DNA of 64,000 nucleotides from Actinosynnema pretiosum (GCF_024171695.1 NZ_JAMTCF010000010.1:62001-126000); one strand, 5' to 3'. Counted from the first letter of the stretch, positions 50,607 through 60,762 are shown. Notes: a model not told the origin generated them from the sequence alone. Numbers and translations: made by a program.

Positions 50607-50867
50607 CCCCAGCTCCCGTCCGATAGGCAGCACCAACGCGGGGCGGCGTGCGCCGATCGGCGACCTTCGCGCCGCGCCCGTTCAGCCCATCGATCCGCGA
50701 GCCGCGCCCGTTACCAGCGGATACGTGATCGCAAGCCCGGCGAACCGGACATTCTCACTCGATCGGGGGAAGCCCGGACGGTCGCGTCCCGCCACGCCCG
50801 AACACGATCCGCGACAGACCGGTGATCCCACGTGACCGCTCCCGGCGCGATCCGCCACGATGTACCG

Positions 50868-51329
50868 ATGCCAACCCCAGACCCCGCCGCCGCCCCGCGC
50901 GTCAGCCTGCGCCCCCTGGACGAGCCGGGGATCGAGCGGCTGCTGCAGGTCGCGCTGGCCGACGCCGACCCCGAGGACGTCATGCCGCCCGGCTGGAGCA
51001 CCGACGCGCAGTTCCGCGCCTTCTACCGGGGGATGCCCGCGTTCGAGGTCCTGGTCGACGGTCGCACGGCCGGGATGGCGCGGTTGACCGACGACGGCGA
51101 GACCGGCATGTGGCTGGCCAAGTCCGCGCGCGGCGCGGGGGTGGGCAAGGCCGTGCTGCGGCTGGTGCTGGCGCAGGCGACGCGGGCCGGGCTGCGCGCG
51201 GTGCTCGCCGACACCACCAGCGACAACGCCGCCGCGCTCGCGGTCCTGCGCGCGTCCGGGGCCGCGCTGCGCGTCGAGGGCGACCGGGTGCTCGCCGAAC
51301 TGCCCCTGTCGGACACCCCCGACGCCTGA
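50868..51329 (+). CDS. GNAT family N-acetyltransferase
   Basis: 153 residues from ATG 50868. VSLRPLDEPGIERLLQVALAD begins the fold, GETGMWLAKSARGAGVGKAVLRLVLAQA carries the acetyl-CoA loop (R-x-x-G-x-G), and LADTTSDNAAALAVLRASGAAL is the typical fourth-helix motif. The substrate is unknown. A -10-like CACGAT lies 6 bases before the ATG with GTGACC 18 bases further up, so a leaderless start is likely; GTG 50832 is the longer alternative. It is convergent with the TetR gene; the gap 51330-51647 only shows a short tandem GCCAGCACCGAG repeat. Confidence 0.82.
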   Translation: MPTPDPAAAPRVSLRPLDEPGIERLLQVALADADPEDVMPPGWSTDAQFRAFYRGMPAFEVLVDGRTAGMARLTDDGETGMWLAKSARGAGVGKAVLRLVLAQATRAGLRAVLADTTSDNAAALAVLRASGAALRVEGDRVLAELPLSDTPDA

Positions 51330-51647
51330 CCGGCGGGTACCGGCACCGGCGCTGACGTCAGCACCGACGCGCCAGCACCGAGGCCAGCACCGAGGCCTGG
51401 GCCGCCGCGCGCCACGACGGCCGGACGCACGTCATCCGGCTGTCGCCCGACCGGTTCGGACTTCCGGGCCACTCCGGACTGCACCCCGGACCGCCCACAC
51501 CCCAGGGCTGCGCCCCGACCGCGCCCGGTCGAACGCGGCGGCTGGCACACCCCTGAACCCGACCGCCAGGAGCCCCCTCCGCGGCCACCCCCGGTGCCCG
51601 CGCCCACCCGGCACAGCCACCGCGAGGCCGTCCCACCCCGCGCCGCC

Positions 51648-52451
51648 TCACCCCCGAGCCCGCGCCGCCGCGACCTCGATCCCGTCCAGCAGCACCTCCA
51701 ACCCCGCCGTGAAGCTCAACGCCGCCTCCCGCTCCAGGTACCCGTCCCCCTCCGGTGGCCCGTCGCCGGAGACCTCCACCGACGGCGGCGGGTCCTCGTT
51801 CACCCACACCACCATCGGGAACCGGTTGCTCAAGTCGTACACGTCCAGCAGCGGCGCCCGCCCGTACCACCACTCCTCGTCGCCGACCCCGGTCGCCTTC
51901 GCCGCCCCCCGCGTGTCGGCGGTGACCTGCGCGGCCCCCCGCACGAACTGGGTCAGCGCCCCCACGATCCCGCGCAGCCCGGCCTTGTCGATCCCGGTCT
52001 CCCGCAGGATCGTCACCAGCGTCTCCAGGGTCGCGAACTCGTTCGGCCCGAGCACCGGACGGGCCTGCGAGACGTGCAGCACCCACGGGTGCCACAGGTA
52101 GAACGCCCTGGTGTCGCACGCCCACTCCCCCAGCGCGGGCCGCCACCCGCCCTCCAGGTCGTACCGGTCGGGCAGGTCCGCGAGCACCCGGTCGTACATC
52201 AGGTCCACCAGCTCGGTCTTGCCCGGCACGTACGTGTAGAGCGCCATCGCGGTCCGCCCCAACCGCTCGCCCACCGCGCGCATGGACAGCGCCTCCATGC
52301 CGCCGTCGTCGGCCACCGCGATCCCGGCGTCCACGATCGCGTCGACCGTCAGCCCCTGCTTCGGCCCCGGTCTCACCTGGTCGACGGCGTCCTCCCGCCA
52401 CAGCAGCGACAGGGACCGCCGAGCATCACCCTGCCCAGCGTACAAAACCAC
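51648..52451 (-). CDS. TetR family regulator, divergent from the UvrA-like gene
   Basis: 267 residues. ARRSLSLLWRED..PGPKQGLTVDAIVDAGIAVADDGG, then LSMRAVGERLGRTAMALYTYVPGK, is the helix-turn-helix of the actinomycete TetR subgroup with the TetR_C_1 ligand domain, often found near drug-efflux and resistance genes. GTG 52451 has AAGGAG at exactly 6 bases, which fixes the start. Its promoter overlaps that of the divergent UvrA-like gene, and it is the likely repressor. The inducing drug is unknown. Confidence 0.88.
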   Translation of the reverse strand: MVLYAGQGDARRSLSLLWREDAVDQVRPGPKQGLTVDAIVDAGIAVADDGGMEALSMRAVGERLGRTAMALYTYVPGKTELVDLMYDRVLADLPDRYDLEGGWRPALGEWACDTRAFYLWHPWVLHVSQARPVLGPNEFATLETLVTILRETGIDKAGLRGIVGALTQFVRGAAQVTADTRGAAKATGVGDEEWWYGRAPLLDVYDLSNRFPMVVWVNEDPPPSVEVSGDGPPEGDGYLEREAALSFTAGLEVLLDGIEVAAARARG

Positions 52452-52480
52452 TTGCAACTCCTTACACCCTAAAGTACCTT
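52452..52480 (+). promoter_or_regulatory. Predicted promoter of the UvrA-like resistance gene
   Basis: TTGCAA, a 17-base spacer, then TACCTT. The -35 abuts the start codon and ribosome-binding site of the divergent TetR gene, so TetR binding here would shut off both. The 52441-52500 segment is AT-rich. Confidence 0.6.
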
Positions 52481-52529
52481 CGAGCCCGCCACCACTTTAC
52501 GCCATAAACAACCACGGGGGAAACAGGGA

Positions 52530-54794
52530 ATGCCCAACGCAGCGGACAGCCACGACGCGATCGAGGTGCGCGGGGCCAGGGTGAACAACCTGGCCGACGT
52601 CTCGGTCGACATCCCCAAGCGCAGGCTGACCGTGTTCACCGGCGTCTCCGGCTCGGGCAAGTCCTCGCTGGTCTTCGGCACCGTCGCCGCCGAGTCCCAG
52701 CGCCTGATCAACGAGACCTACAGCGCCTTCGTCCAGGGCTTCATGCCCACCGTCGGCCGCCCCGAGGTCGACTCGCTGCGCAACCTCAGCGCCGCCATCG
52801 TCGTGGACCAGGAGCGCATGGGCGCCAACGCCCGCTCCACGGTCGGCACCGCCACCGACGCGCACACCATGCTGCGCATCCTGTTCAGCCGGTTGGGCGT
52901 CCCCCACATCGGCACCTCGGCCGCGTTCAGCTTCAACCTCCCCGACGGCATGTGCCCGCGCTGCGAGGGCCTGGGCAAGGTCTCCGCCGTCGACGTCGAC
53001 CAGCTCGTCGACCGGACCAGGTCCCTGCTCGGCGGGGCCATCACCGTGCCCGGCTTCACCGTCGACAACTGGTACGTGCAGACCTACGTCGCCTCCGGCT
53101 TCTTCGACCCCGACAAGCCGCTGGCCGACTACACCGACGACGAACTGGCCAAGCTCCTGCACGGCGCGGCCACCAAGGTCAAGCTCGGCTCCACCAACGT
53201 CACCTACGAGGGCCTGGTCGACAAGGTCCAGCGCCTCTACCTGTCCAAGGAGCGCGAGTCGCTCCAGCCGCACCTGCGCGCCTTCGTCGACCGCGCCGCC
53301 ACCTTCACCGCCTGCCCGGCCTGCGCGGGCGCCCGCCTCAACGAGGCCGCGCTCTCCTCGCGGGTCGACGGCCTGAACATCGCCGACTGCTCCGCCATGC
53401 AGATCAGCGACCTCGCCGACTGGGCCGCCAAGCTCGACGCCCCCTCCGTCGCCCCCATGACCACCTCCCTGCGGCACACCCTGGACTCCCTGGTCCACAT
53501 CGGCCTCGGCTACCTGAGCCTGGACCGCCAGTCCGGCACCCTGTCCGGCGGCGAGGCCCAACGGGTCAAGATGGTCCGCCACCTCGGATCAGCGCTCAGC
53601 GACATCACCTACGTCTTCGACGAGCCCACCGTGGGACTGCACCCGCACGACATCCAGCGGATGAACAGCCTGCTCCTGCACCTGCGCGACAAGGGCAACA
53701 CCGTCCTCGTGGTCGAGCACAAGCCCGAGACCATCGAGATCGCCGACCACGTGGTCGACCTCGGACCGGGAGCGGGCACGCACGGCGGCCACATCTGCTA
53801 CACCGGCGACGTAGCGGGCCTGCGCGCCTCCGACACCCGCACCGGCCGCCACCTCGGCCACCGCGCCGCCCTGCGCGCGCACCCCCGCACCCCCACCGGC
53901 ACGCTGCCCATCACCGGCGCCACCCTGCACAACCTCAAGGACATCAGCGTCGACGTCCCCCTAGGCGTGCTCACCGTGGTCACCGGCGTGGCGGGCTCGG
54001 GCAAGTCCTCGCTGATCCACGGCTCCCTCGACGGCCGCCCCGGCGTGGTCACCGTCGACCAGTCCGCCATCCGGGGCTCGCGCCGCAGCAACCCCGCCAC
54101 CTACTCCGGCCTGCTCGACCCGATCCGCACCGCCTTCGCCAAGGCCAACAAGGTCAAGCCCGGCCTGTTCAGCGCCAACTCCGAGGGCGCCTGCCCGCGC
54201 TGCAAGGGCATCGGACTGGTCTACACCGACCTCGCGATGATGGCGGGCGTCGCCACCCCGTGCGAGGAGTGCGAGGGCAAGCGCTTCACCCCGCAGGTGC
54301 TGGAGCACCGGCTGCGCGGTCGCGACATCAGCGAGGTGCTGGCGATGCCGGTGGCCGAGGCGCTGGAGTTCTTCACCGAGAAGCCCGCGCGGGCGATCCT
54401 GGAGCGCATGTCCGACGTCGGCCTCGGCTACCTGACGCTCGGCCAACCCCTCACCACCCTGTCCGGCGGCGAGCGCCAACGCCTCAAGCTGGCCATCCGC
54501 ATGGGCGACGCCGGGGCCACCTACGTCCTGGACGAGCCCACCACCGGACTGCACCTGGCCGACGTCGACCAACTGCTCGGCCTGCTCGACCGACTGGTCG
54601 ACGCGGGCAACACCGTGATCGTGATCGAGCACCACCAGGCCGTGATGGCGCACGCGGACTGGATCATCGACCTCGGGCCGGGCGCGGGCCACGACGGCGG
54701 GCGGATCGTGTTCGAGGGCACCCCCGCAGACCTGGTCGCGCAGGCGCACACCCTGACCGGCAGGCACCTGAAGGAGTACGTGGGCACGGCCTGA
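52530..54794 (+). CDS. Short UvrA-like ABC ATPase (DrrC/UvrA2 type), probable drug self-protection
   Basis: 754 residues, about 200 shorter than UvrA. Two ABC modules: GVSGSGKSS and GVAGSGKSS Walker [12 protein letters not shown] and [11 protein letters not shown] signatures, [12 protein letters not shown] and [12 protein letters not shown]alker B. Zinc-finger cysteine pairs CPRC, CPAC, CPRC and CEEC are kept. The UvrB-binding part is reduced. DrrC-type members release DNA-bound intercalating drugs without the full excision pathway. ATG 52530 follows GGGGGAAACAGGGA. The divergent TetR gene and a 15-bp terminator stem frame it as an inducible resistance unit. Confidence 0.9.
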   Translation: MPNAADSHDAIEVRGARVNNLADVSVDIPKRRLTVFTGVSGSGKSSLVFGTVAAESQRLINETYSAFVQGFMPTVGRPEVDSLRNLSAAIVVDQERMGANARSTVGTATDAHTMLRILFSRLGVPHIGTSAAFSFNLPDGMCPRCEGLGKVSAVDVDQLVDRTRSLLGGAITVPGFTVDNWYVQTYVASGFFDPDKPLADYTDDELAKLLHGAATKVKLGSTNVTYEGLVDKVQRLYLSKERESLQPHLRAFVDRAATFTACPACAGARLNEAALSSRVDGLNIADCSAMQISDLADWAAKLDAPSVAPMTTSLRHTLDSLVHIGLGYLSLDRQSGTLSGGEAQRVKMVRHLGSALSDITYVFDEPTVGLHPHDIQRMNSLLLHLRDKGNTVLVVEHKPETIEIADHVVDLGPGAGTHGGHICYTGDVAGLRASDTRTGRHLGHRAALRAHPRTPTGTLPITGATLHNLKDISVDVPLGVLTVVTGVAGSGKSSLIHGSLDGRPGVVTVDQSAIRGSRRSNPATYSGLLDPIRTAFAKANKVKPGLFSANSEGACPRCKGIGLVYTDLAMMAGVATPCEECEGKRFTPQVLEHRLRGRDISEVLAMPVAEALEFFTEKPARAILERMSDVGLGYLTLGQPLTTLSGGERQRLKLAIRMGDAGATYVLDEPTTGLHLADVDQLLGLLDRLVDAGNTVIVIEHHQAVMAHADWIIDLGPGAGHDGGRIVFEGTPADLVAQAHTLTGRHLKEYVGTA

Positions 54795-54801
54795 CCGGAC
54801 C

Positions 54802-54848
54802 GCCGTGCGGGTCCCCCGGCCACGCGCCGCTCCGGGGACCCGCACGGC
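54802..54848 (+). terminator. Terminator of the UvrA-like gene
   Basis: GCCGTGCGGGTCCCC and GGGGACCCGCACGGC form a perfect 15-bp stem with a 17-base loop, 8 bases after the stop. Confidence 0.88.
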
Positions 54849-54968
54849 CCCCAGCCCCGTCACCCCGCCCCTTCCGGCACCCGACCCCCTTCCGGACGGG
54901 GCACCCTCTCAAGATCATTTATCGGGGTGGTGATCACGCCGTTCCCGCCAACCACCAGGATGTGCGCC

Positions 54969-55742
54969 ATGCTTGCCCTGACCGTCAGCAAAACCGAGTT
55001 CGTCGTCCCCCAGGTCGTCCGGATCACCTTCACCGGCGAAGGCCTGGACGCCATCCACACCTGGCCCGACCAGCAGGTGAAGCTCCTCTTCCCCCGCCCC
55101 GGCCGCCCCCTGCCCGAACTCGTCTACGAGGAGGACACCTACGGGATGGGCTGGTACCAGGCGTTCATGGCCATCCCGGAACCCGAACGCCCCTGGATGC
55201 GCAGCTACACCATCCGCCACCACCGCAGGGAGCAGTCCGAGGTCGACATCGACTTCGTCCTGCACGAGGACTCCCCCGGCCCCGCCACCACTTGGGCCAC
55301 CACCGCGAAGCCCGGCGACGTGATCGGCCGCTACGGCCCCTCCGCCGCCTACACCCGCCCCCTCAAGCGCGCCGACTGGTACCTGTTCGCAGGCGACGCC
55401 ACCGCACTGCCCGCCATGGCCAGCCTGATCGAGTCCCTGCCCGAAGGCGCCACGATCCTGGCCATGAGCACCGGCCCGGAACAGCCGTTCCCCCTCCCCG
55501 GCATCCGCTGGGTCGACGACCTGGCCACCGCGCTCGCCGACACCGAACTCCCCACCGGAACCTCCACCGCCTGGGTGGCAGGCGAAGCCTCGGTGGTGCG
55601 CGCCCTGCGCAGGCACCTGGTCCAGGACCGAGGCCTTGACCGAGGCCGGGTGGAGTTCACCGGCTACTGGCGCAAGGCCCTCGCCCAGGACGACGCCCCC
55701 ACCGACGAGGACCTGGCCGACGCCCGCGAGAAGACCCAGTAG
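54969..55742 (+). CDS. Siderophore-interacting protein (FAD/NADPH ferric-siderophore reductase)
   Basis: 257 residues. LALTVSKTEFVVPQVVRITFTGEGLD starts the beta-barrel, PWMRSYTIRHHR is the flavin-binding RxYT-R motif, GRYGPSAAYT binds the pyrophosphate, and FAGDATALPAMASLIE begins the NADPH part, as in the SIP/ViuB family. It reduces Fe(III)-siderophore complexes to release iron in the cytoplasm. ATG 54969 is chosen for its AGG at 9 bases; GTG 54927 and ATG 54960 are alternatives. I see no clear iron-box sequence upstream. Confidence 0.9.
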   Translation: MLALTVSKTEFVVPQVVRITFTGEGLDAIHTWPDQQVKLLFPRPGRPLPELVYEEDTYGMGWYQAFMAIPEPERPWMRSYTIRHHRREQSEVDIDFVLHEDSPGPATTWATTAKPGDVIGRYGPSAAYTRPLKRADWYLFAGDATALPAMASLIESLPEGATILAMSTGPEQPFPLPGIRWVDDLATALADTELPTGTSTAWVAGEASVVRALRRHLVQDRGLDRGRVEFTGYWRKALAQDDAPTDEDLADAREKTQ

Positions 55743-55787
55743 ACCGGACGCAGGGGGAGACCGGACGCAGGAGGGCGAGCACGACAC

Positions 55788-55816
55788 GGGCAGGTGCACC
55801 ACAGACGCACCTGCCC
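55788..55816. terminator. Terminator hairpin between the SIP gene and the LAL regulator gene
   Basis: GGGCAGGTGC and GCACCTGCCC form a perfect 10-bp stem with a 9-base loop between convergent genes. Two tandem AGACCGGACGCAGG copies precede it. Confidence 0.75.
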
Positions 55817-55960
55817 AAAGCCCTCACCGAACCCACCCGACCGAAACGCCACCCCCTGCACAGACGACACAGGAACGCACACCGGCGGGCGGCACAGGAC
55901 CGTGCACCGACAGGAACGCGCTGCAGGAGGCACGACGGGACAGGTAACGGGGACGGGTGG

Positions 55961-58900
55961 CTACGCGCCGGTCGCTCGCTCGGGGGCACCGGGGGCGTCT
56001 TCCGCCACATCAGCGACCTCACCCCCAGGCTGGTCCACAACCGCGTCCTTGGTCGAGCCCACCTCGGCGAGTCCGGCGGATTCAGCCGGTTCAACCGGTC
56101 CGGCCGGTCCGGCCGGTTCAACCGGTCCGGCGGGGCTGGCCGGTTCGACGGGTCCGGGAGCCGCAGGCCCCTCAGGGTTCTCACCGACAACCTCGCGCAA
56201 CTGCGAGCGCTTGGTAACCCCGAGCATCGGAAACGCCTGGTACAGGTGGAAGTTCACCGCCCGCCGCGAGAGCAGCACCCGCTCGGCGATCTCCTTGGTG
56301 GTCATCCCCGAAGCCGCCAACCGAACGATCTCCTGCTGCTCAGGCGACAACCCGGCCAACGCCGTCCGGGCAACGGGCGTGACCTCAGCCCCGGTAGCCG
56401 CCAACTCGACCCGCGCCCGCTCAGCCCAAGGCCGAGCCCCCAAGCGCTCGAACAACTCCAACGCCGCCCGCAACGCCCCCCGAGCCCGCTCCCGAACCTC
56501 CAGCGGGTCCCGCCCCTCCGGAGTGGACCGGCGCAACTGCTCCCCCTGGTCCAAGAGCAACTTGGCGTGCTCGAACGGCCACGGGGTGGTGGCGGGCAGC
56601 TCACCGGGATCAAGACCAACCAACAGCCGAGCCCTGGCTATCAGCAACCGCAACCTCGGCGGGGTGTCCCCCCTGGTCAACTCCTCGGTCCTGCGCAACA
56701 CCACAGCGGCCCACTCCAACGGCGTCACCCCACCGCCAACCACCCCGGAACCGCCAACGCCCCCCGGCCCACCACCGGCTATCCCAACACCACCGGCTTC
56801 TCCCGCACCACCGGCCGCACCACCCAGGCGTCCGCCACCAACCGCTGAACGACTGCCAACTGCCGGGCCACTGCCAGCCGCAGCACCACCGGCTATCCGA
56901 GCGCGACCGACATCCGCCGCACCATCGACGCCCTCCGCACCACCAGCGATCCGCGCAGCGCCGCCGCCATCCCCCGCACGGCCAAGCTCCCCAACCCCAC
57001 CGACGCGGTCCCAGGTATCCCCGGTGGTGCTGGTATCCCCGGTGGTGCCCCCGATGTCCCCGGCCTCCAGGCCCCTCGCGTCTCCAGCCGCCCCGGCGTT
57101 CCCATCAGTTCCCCCACCCCCCGCCCCAGCCGCTCCCGCGCCCCCAACATCTCCAACCGTCCCGGCATCTCCAACCGTCCCCGCGTCACCAGCCGCCCGC
57201 GCACCGCCCCACCCCCAACTCCCGAGGTGGACCGCCGCCCCCGCCAGGTCGGCCACCGCGTAGTGCGACAGGTAGTAGTGCACCGGCTCGCCGTCCTCGG
57301 TGAACACCGCCGCGTAAGCCTCGAACGCCGCCGCGTGGTCACCCACCGCCGTCGCGGCCAGCCCCTCCGCGAAGCGGGCGTGCATCACCGCGTCCAGGCT
57401 CACCCCAGGCGCCCCCAGGTCGAGCGCGTCCGCCACGTGCCTGCGCGCCATCGCCACGTCCCCCCGGACCGCGGCGAGCGCGGCGGCCTGGGTGGTCGCG
57501 GCGATCGTGCCTATGTCCGGCGACACCCGGTGCGCCGCCACCAGCGGCGCCAGGACCGCCTCGGCGTCCGCCCAGCGGCCGGTGTGCCAGTAGGCCTTGG
57601 CCAGGGTCGACGCCACCAAACCCGCCGAGCGCACCGAACCGTGCTGGTCCACCGCCGTGGCCAGCAGCTGGATCGCCGCCTCGTACTCGTCGCGCAGGAT
57701 CGCCAGCGCCCCCGCGAACACCACCTCGTTCTGCTGCCCCCGGTCCGTGTCGACCTGCGGGGCCGACGCGAACGGGAACGCCACCACCGACGCGAACCGC
57801 CTGGTGATGTCGTCCCCCGGCTCCAGCAACCCGGCCAACAACCCCGGCTCACCGATCGCGTAAGCCGCGTACGCCACCAGACCCACCGCGTTCAGCGTCG
57901 CCCGGTCACCGCCCGCACCCCGCGCGATCGGCATCGCCAGCTCCAACGCCTGATCCGGGTGCACGGTGCGCCGCAGCACCGCCGTCGCCTCCAGCATCGA
58001 CGCCCACGACGGACCCGGCGACCCCGCACCCGCCCTGGCCGCGAGCATCCGGGCCCGCGAGTGCCTGCCCAACGACATCGCGGTCAACGCCGCCTCGCCC
58101 AGCCGTGCCACCTTCCGCTCACCCTCGGGCGTCAGGTCCGCCGCCCGCTCCCACGCGTCCAGCGCCGCCTGGTTCGCCCCGCGCCGAGCAGCCCGCCTCG
58201 CCGCCTCCGCGATCTCCGCCGCGACCGCCTCGTCCGGGTCCGAGCTCGCCGCCGACAGGTGCCACGCCCGCCGGTCCGGATCGTCCCGCGCGGCCTCCGC
58301 CAGCAGCAGGTGCGCCCGCCTGCGCTCGGCGAACCCCGCGCCCCGGTACACCACCGCCCGCAGCACGGAGTGCCGGAAGTGCACGCTGCCCTCCCGCACC
58401 CGCACCAACCCGGCCACGACCGCAGGCTCCAACGCCTCGGCCGCACCCGGCAGCACCGCGCTGTCATCCGCCGCCGCCACCACCAGCGCCGCCCGCGTCA
58501 CCTGCGGCAACTCCGCCAGGTGCGCGGTGAACGCCCGCTCCAACCGGTCCGCCAACGGCACCGGATCGGTGTCCTCGGCGACTTCCGGCGCCTGACCCGC
58601 CAAGGTCACGAGCGCCAGCGGGTTCCCGGCGGCAGCGTCCAGCAACGCACGCCGCACCGCCCCACCGGGCGGATCGGGCTGCCGGTCCAGCAGCGCTTCG
58701 GCATCCCGCTCCGCCAACGGCCGCAGCCGCAGCACCGGCACCTGGAACCCGGCGGGCGGGATGGTGGCGCGCGCGGCCACCAGCAGCCCGATCGGCTCCC
58801 CCACCAGGCGCTGCGCCAGGAACGACACCACGTCCAGCGAGGCCCGGTCCGCCCACTGCGCGTCGTCCAGCACCACCAGCAGCGGCCCGCTGTCGGCACG

Positions 58901-59263
58901 CGTGGACAGCAGCGTCAACGCCGCCAACCCGGTCTGCAGGCTGTTCGCCCGGTCCGCCGCCGCCAGCCCGAACGCACCGTGCAGCGCGTCCCGCTGCCTG
59001 CGGGGCAACCGGTCGGACAGGTGCAGCAACGGCCGCAGCAGCCGGTGCAGCACCGCGTAGGGCAGCGCCTGCTCGACCTCGCCCGCGTGGGCGCGGAACA
59101 CCGTGGTGCCCGCCTCCCGAGCCTGCTCGGAGACCTGGTCGAGGATCGTGGTCTTGCCGATGCCCGCATCACCGAGCAGCACCAGCGCGCCACCCGAACC
59201 GGGCTGGACTCGCGCGGTGACGTAGGCCAGCTCGGCCGCCCTGCCGACGACGTGCGTGATCAT
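55961..59263 (-). CDS. LAL-type LuxR family regulator with AAA domain and Gly/Ala-rich insert
   Basis: 1100 residues. Walker A is LLGDAGIGKTT near 30-42 and Walker B is LLVVLDDAQWAD, in a STAND-type ATPase. TPR-like helices follow (about 330-680). The C-terminal LuxR helix-turn-helix is LSPEQQEIVRLAASGMTTKEIAERVLLSRRAVNFHLYQ. Between TPR part and HTH, residues about 684-846 are a Gly/Ala-rich insertion, and the last 75 residues after the HTH hold VEPAGPAGPVEPA-type repeats. LAL regulators act as large pathway activators, often for secondary metabolites. Target unknown. ATG 59263. Confidence 0.9.
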   Translation of the reverse strand: MITHVVGRAAELAYVTARVQPGSGGALVLLGDAGIGKTTILDQVSEQAREAGTTVFRAHAGEVEQALPYAVLHRLLRPLLHLSDRLPRRQRDALHGAFGLAAADRANSLQTGLAALTLLSTRADSGPLLVVLDDAQWADRASLDVVSFLAQRLVGEPIGLLVAARATIPPAGFQVPVLRLRPLAERDAEALLDRQPDPPGGAVRRALLDAAAGNPLALVTLAGQAPEVAEDTDPVPLADRLERAFTAHLAELPQVTRAALVVAAADDSAVLPGAAEALEPAVVAGLVRVREGSVHFRHSVLRAVVYRGAGFAERRRAHLLLAEAARDDPDRRAWHLSAASSDPDEAVAAEIAEAARRAARRGANQAALDAWERAADLTPEGERKVARLGEAALTAMSLGRHSRARMLAARAGAGSPGPSWASMLEATAVLRRTVHPDQALELAMPIARGAGGDRATLNAVGLVAYAAYAIGEPGLLAGLLEPGDDITRRFASVVAFPFASAPQVDTDRGQQNEVVFAGALAILRDEYEAAIQLLATAVDQHGSVRSAGLVASTLAKAYWHTGRWADAEAVLAPLVAAHRVSPDIGTIAATTQAAALAAVRGDVAMARRHVADALDLGAPGVSLDAVMHARFAEGLAATAVGDHAAAFEAYAAVFTEDGEPVHYYLSHYAVADLAGAAVHLGSWGWGGARAAGDAGTVGDAGTVGDVGGAGAAGAGGGGTDGNAGAAGDARGLEAGDIGGTTGDTSTTGDTWDRVGGVGELGRAGDGGGAARIAGGAEGVDGAADVGRARIAGGAAAGSGPAVGSRSAVGGGRLGGAAGGAGEAGGVGIAGGGPGGVGGSGVVGGGVTPLEWAAVVLRRTEELTRGDTPPRLRLLIARARLLVGLDPGELPATTPWPFEHAKLLLDQGEQLRRSTPEGRDPLEVRERARGALRAALELFERLGARPWAERARVELAATGAEVTPVARTALAGLSPEQQEIVRLAASGMTTKEIAERVLLSRRAVNFHLYQAFPMLGVTKRSQLREVVGENPEGPAAPGPVEPASPAGPVEPAGPAGPVEPAESAGLAEVGSTKDAVVDQPGGEVADVAEDAPGAPERATGA

Positions 59264-60015
59264 CGGCGGTGAGCTTAGCGGCCTGGCACGACACCACCGA
59301 TGCCCCGCAAAAGGGTGGTCTTGGTAATCACGCGTACCGAAAACCGCTGGTGAGCCGGTCCAGTACCGACCATCCGGGACATACGGCGTGAACCACCCGC
59401 CCCCGAAGTCGCCGAAGGCACCCTCCTCGTCGTTGTTGTTTTTGGGTTACTTGGACCTTTCGGACGTTCGGACCATCGGGATCGTTGGTTTCGTTCGACA
59501 CTGAAGGAATAGTAGGAATAACCTGAAGAGCGCTCAGGTCCACCCGTCTCAGTGCCGTCGCATACACCCCACCCGCCACTGCGACCCCAGCGGGGCGCAT
59601 CCCCCCTTCCGCTGACCGGAACGACCCACCAACGCCGCCCCGACCAGCGGCGGAAGCGCGACCACGGCGCTCCTCCACTCCCTGAACAGGCCTGCGGAAC
59701 CGGGGAACGGGACAAAACGGTGAAACGTGGCCCACGACACCTTTTGCCAGGTACCGCGCACGCCCCCCGCTCCCCCGCCACCCGAGCGCGCCACCCACCG
59801 GAAGGCGGCCTCCCGTGCAGCGAAAACACCCAGGAAAACCGGGCCTCCGCACCGGGTGATCACCGTCCGGGCGGGCTTCGCGACGTGGCTACGATCGGCC
59901 GCGTGACCCACTCCCCCGCCCTCAGACGGCCGGGTGTCCGGGGTCCCGTTCGACCAGCGGTTGACCCCTCCCCGCTGCACGCGGGGGAGTCCGCCCGTAC
60001 GTGTGGAGGAACAGG
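59264..60015. other. Gene-free stretch with an AT-rich segment
   Basis: No gene is supported between the divergent LAL and IclR genes. 59420-59540 is notably AT-rich for this genome and ends in ACCTGA-N7-TCAGGT at about 59530-59548, a likely regulatory site. CTCCCCGC..GCGGGGGAG at 59968-59989 is a single hairpin. Frames covering this region look like noise. Confidence 0.5.
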
Positions 60016-60762
60016 GTGGCAGGTGGAACATCCCAGCCCGGCCGGGGAGTGATGGCCCGCGCGCTGGACGTGCTCAACGCCTTCGAGGGGCACCGGGACG
60101 GCCTGGTGCTGGCCGACCTGGCGCGGATCAGCGGGCTGCCGCTGACCACGACGCACCGGCTGGCCAGCGACCTGGTCGCGCAGGACGTGCTGGAGCGGCT
60201 GCCCGACCGCAGGTACGTGGTGGGCCGCAAGCTGTGGCAGCTCGGGCTGCTGGCGCGCGTGCAGGGCGGGCTGCGGGACGTGGCGCTGCCGTTCCTCCAG
60301 GACCTCTACGAGGCCACGCGCGAGAACGTGCACCTGGCGGTGCGCGACGGCGACGAGGCGCTGTACCTGGAGCGGCTGCACGGGCACTCGTCGGTGCCGG
60401 TGGTGAGCAGGCCCGGCGGGCACCTGCCGCTGCACGCCACCGGCGTGGGCAAGGTGCTGCTGGCGCACGCGCCGCAGCCGGTGGTCGCGGAGGCGGTGCA
60501 GTGCGCGGAGAAGGTGACCCCGTACACGATCACCGAGCCGGGCAGGCTGCTGCGCGAGCTGGCCGAGGTGCGCCGCCGGGGCTTCGCGCGCACGGTGCAG
60601 GAGATGACGCTGGGCACCTGCTCGGTGGCCGTCCCGGTGCTCGACCGCCGGGGTGACGTGGTGGCCGCCCTCGGCGTGGTGACCGCGACCCGCCGCGAAC
60701 CCGCCCGCCTGGTGACGGCGCTGCGGATCGCGGCCGGGGGCATCAGCCGCGCCCTGCGCTGA
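60016..60762 (+). CDS. IclR family transcriptional regulator
   Basis: 248 residues. ARALDVLNAFEGHRDGLVLADLARISGLPLTTTHRLASDLVAQDVLER is the IclR winged helix with GRKLWQLG after it. The ligand-binding GAF-like domain has NVHLAVRDGDEALYLERLHG, RPGGHLPLHATGVGKVLLAH and GTCSVAVPVLDRRGDVVAALGV. GTG 60016 is chosen because GGAGGA lies 5 bases upstream. IclR proteins usually control catabolism of aromatic acids, glyoxylate or sugars; no catabolic genes are adjacent, so the target must lie elsewhere. Confidence 0.9.
   Translation: MAGGTSQPGRGVMARALDVLNAFEGHRDGLVLADLARISGLPLTTTHRLASDLVAQDVLERLPDRRYVVGRKLWQLGLLARVQGGLRDVALPFLQDLYEATRENVHLAVRDGDEALYLERLHGHSSVPVVSRPGGHLPLHATGVGKVLLAHAPQPVVAEAVQCAEKVTPYTITEPGRLLRELAEVRRRGFARTVQEMTLGTCSVAVPVLDRRGDVVAALGVVTATRREPARLVTALRIAAGGISRALR

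Noticed and set aside
49101..50825. Long plus-strand frame over the HsdR-like gene
   Set aside because: Antisense shadow; its translation is His/Asp/Arg-rich and the opposite strand carries clear nuclease motifs.
59275..59852. Two overlapping minus-strand frames upstream of the LAL gene
   Set aside because: No ribosome-binding site, no family motif and poor codon bias; likely noise over a regulatory region.
59968..59989. CTCCCCGC-TGCAC-GCGGGGGAG resembles a type I-E CRISPR repeat
   Set aside because: Only one copy exists; no second repeat at spacer distance and no cas genes in the window. Treated as a hairpin near the IclR promoter.
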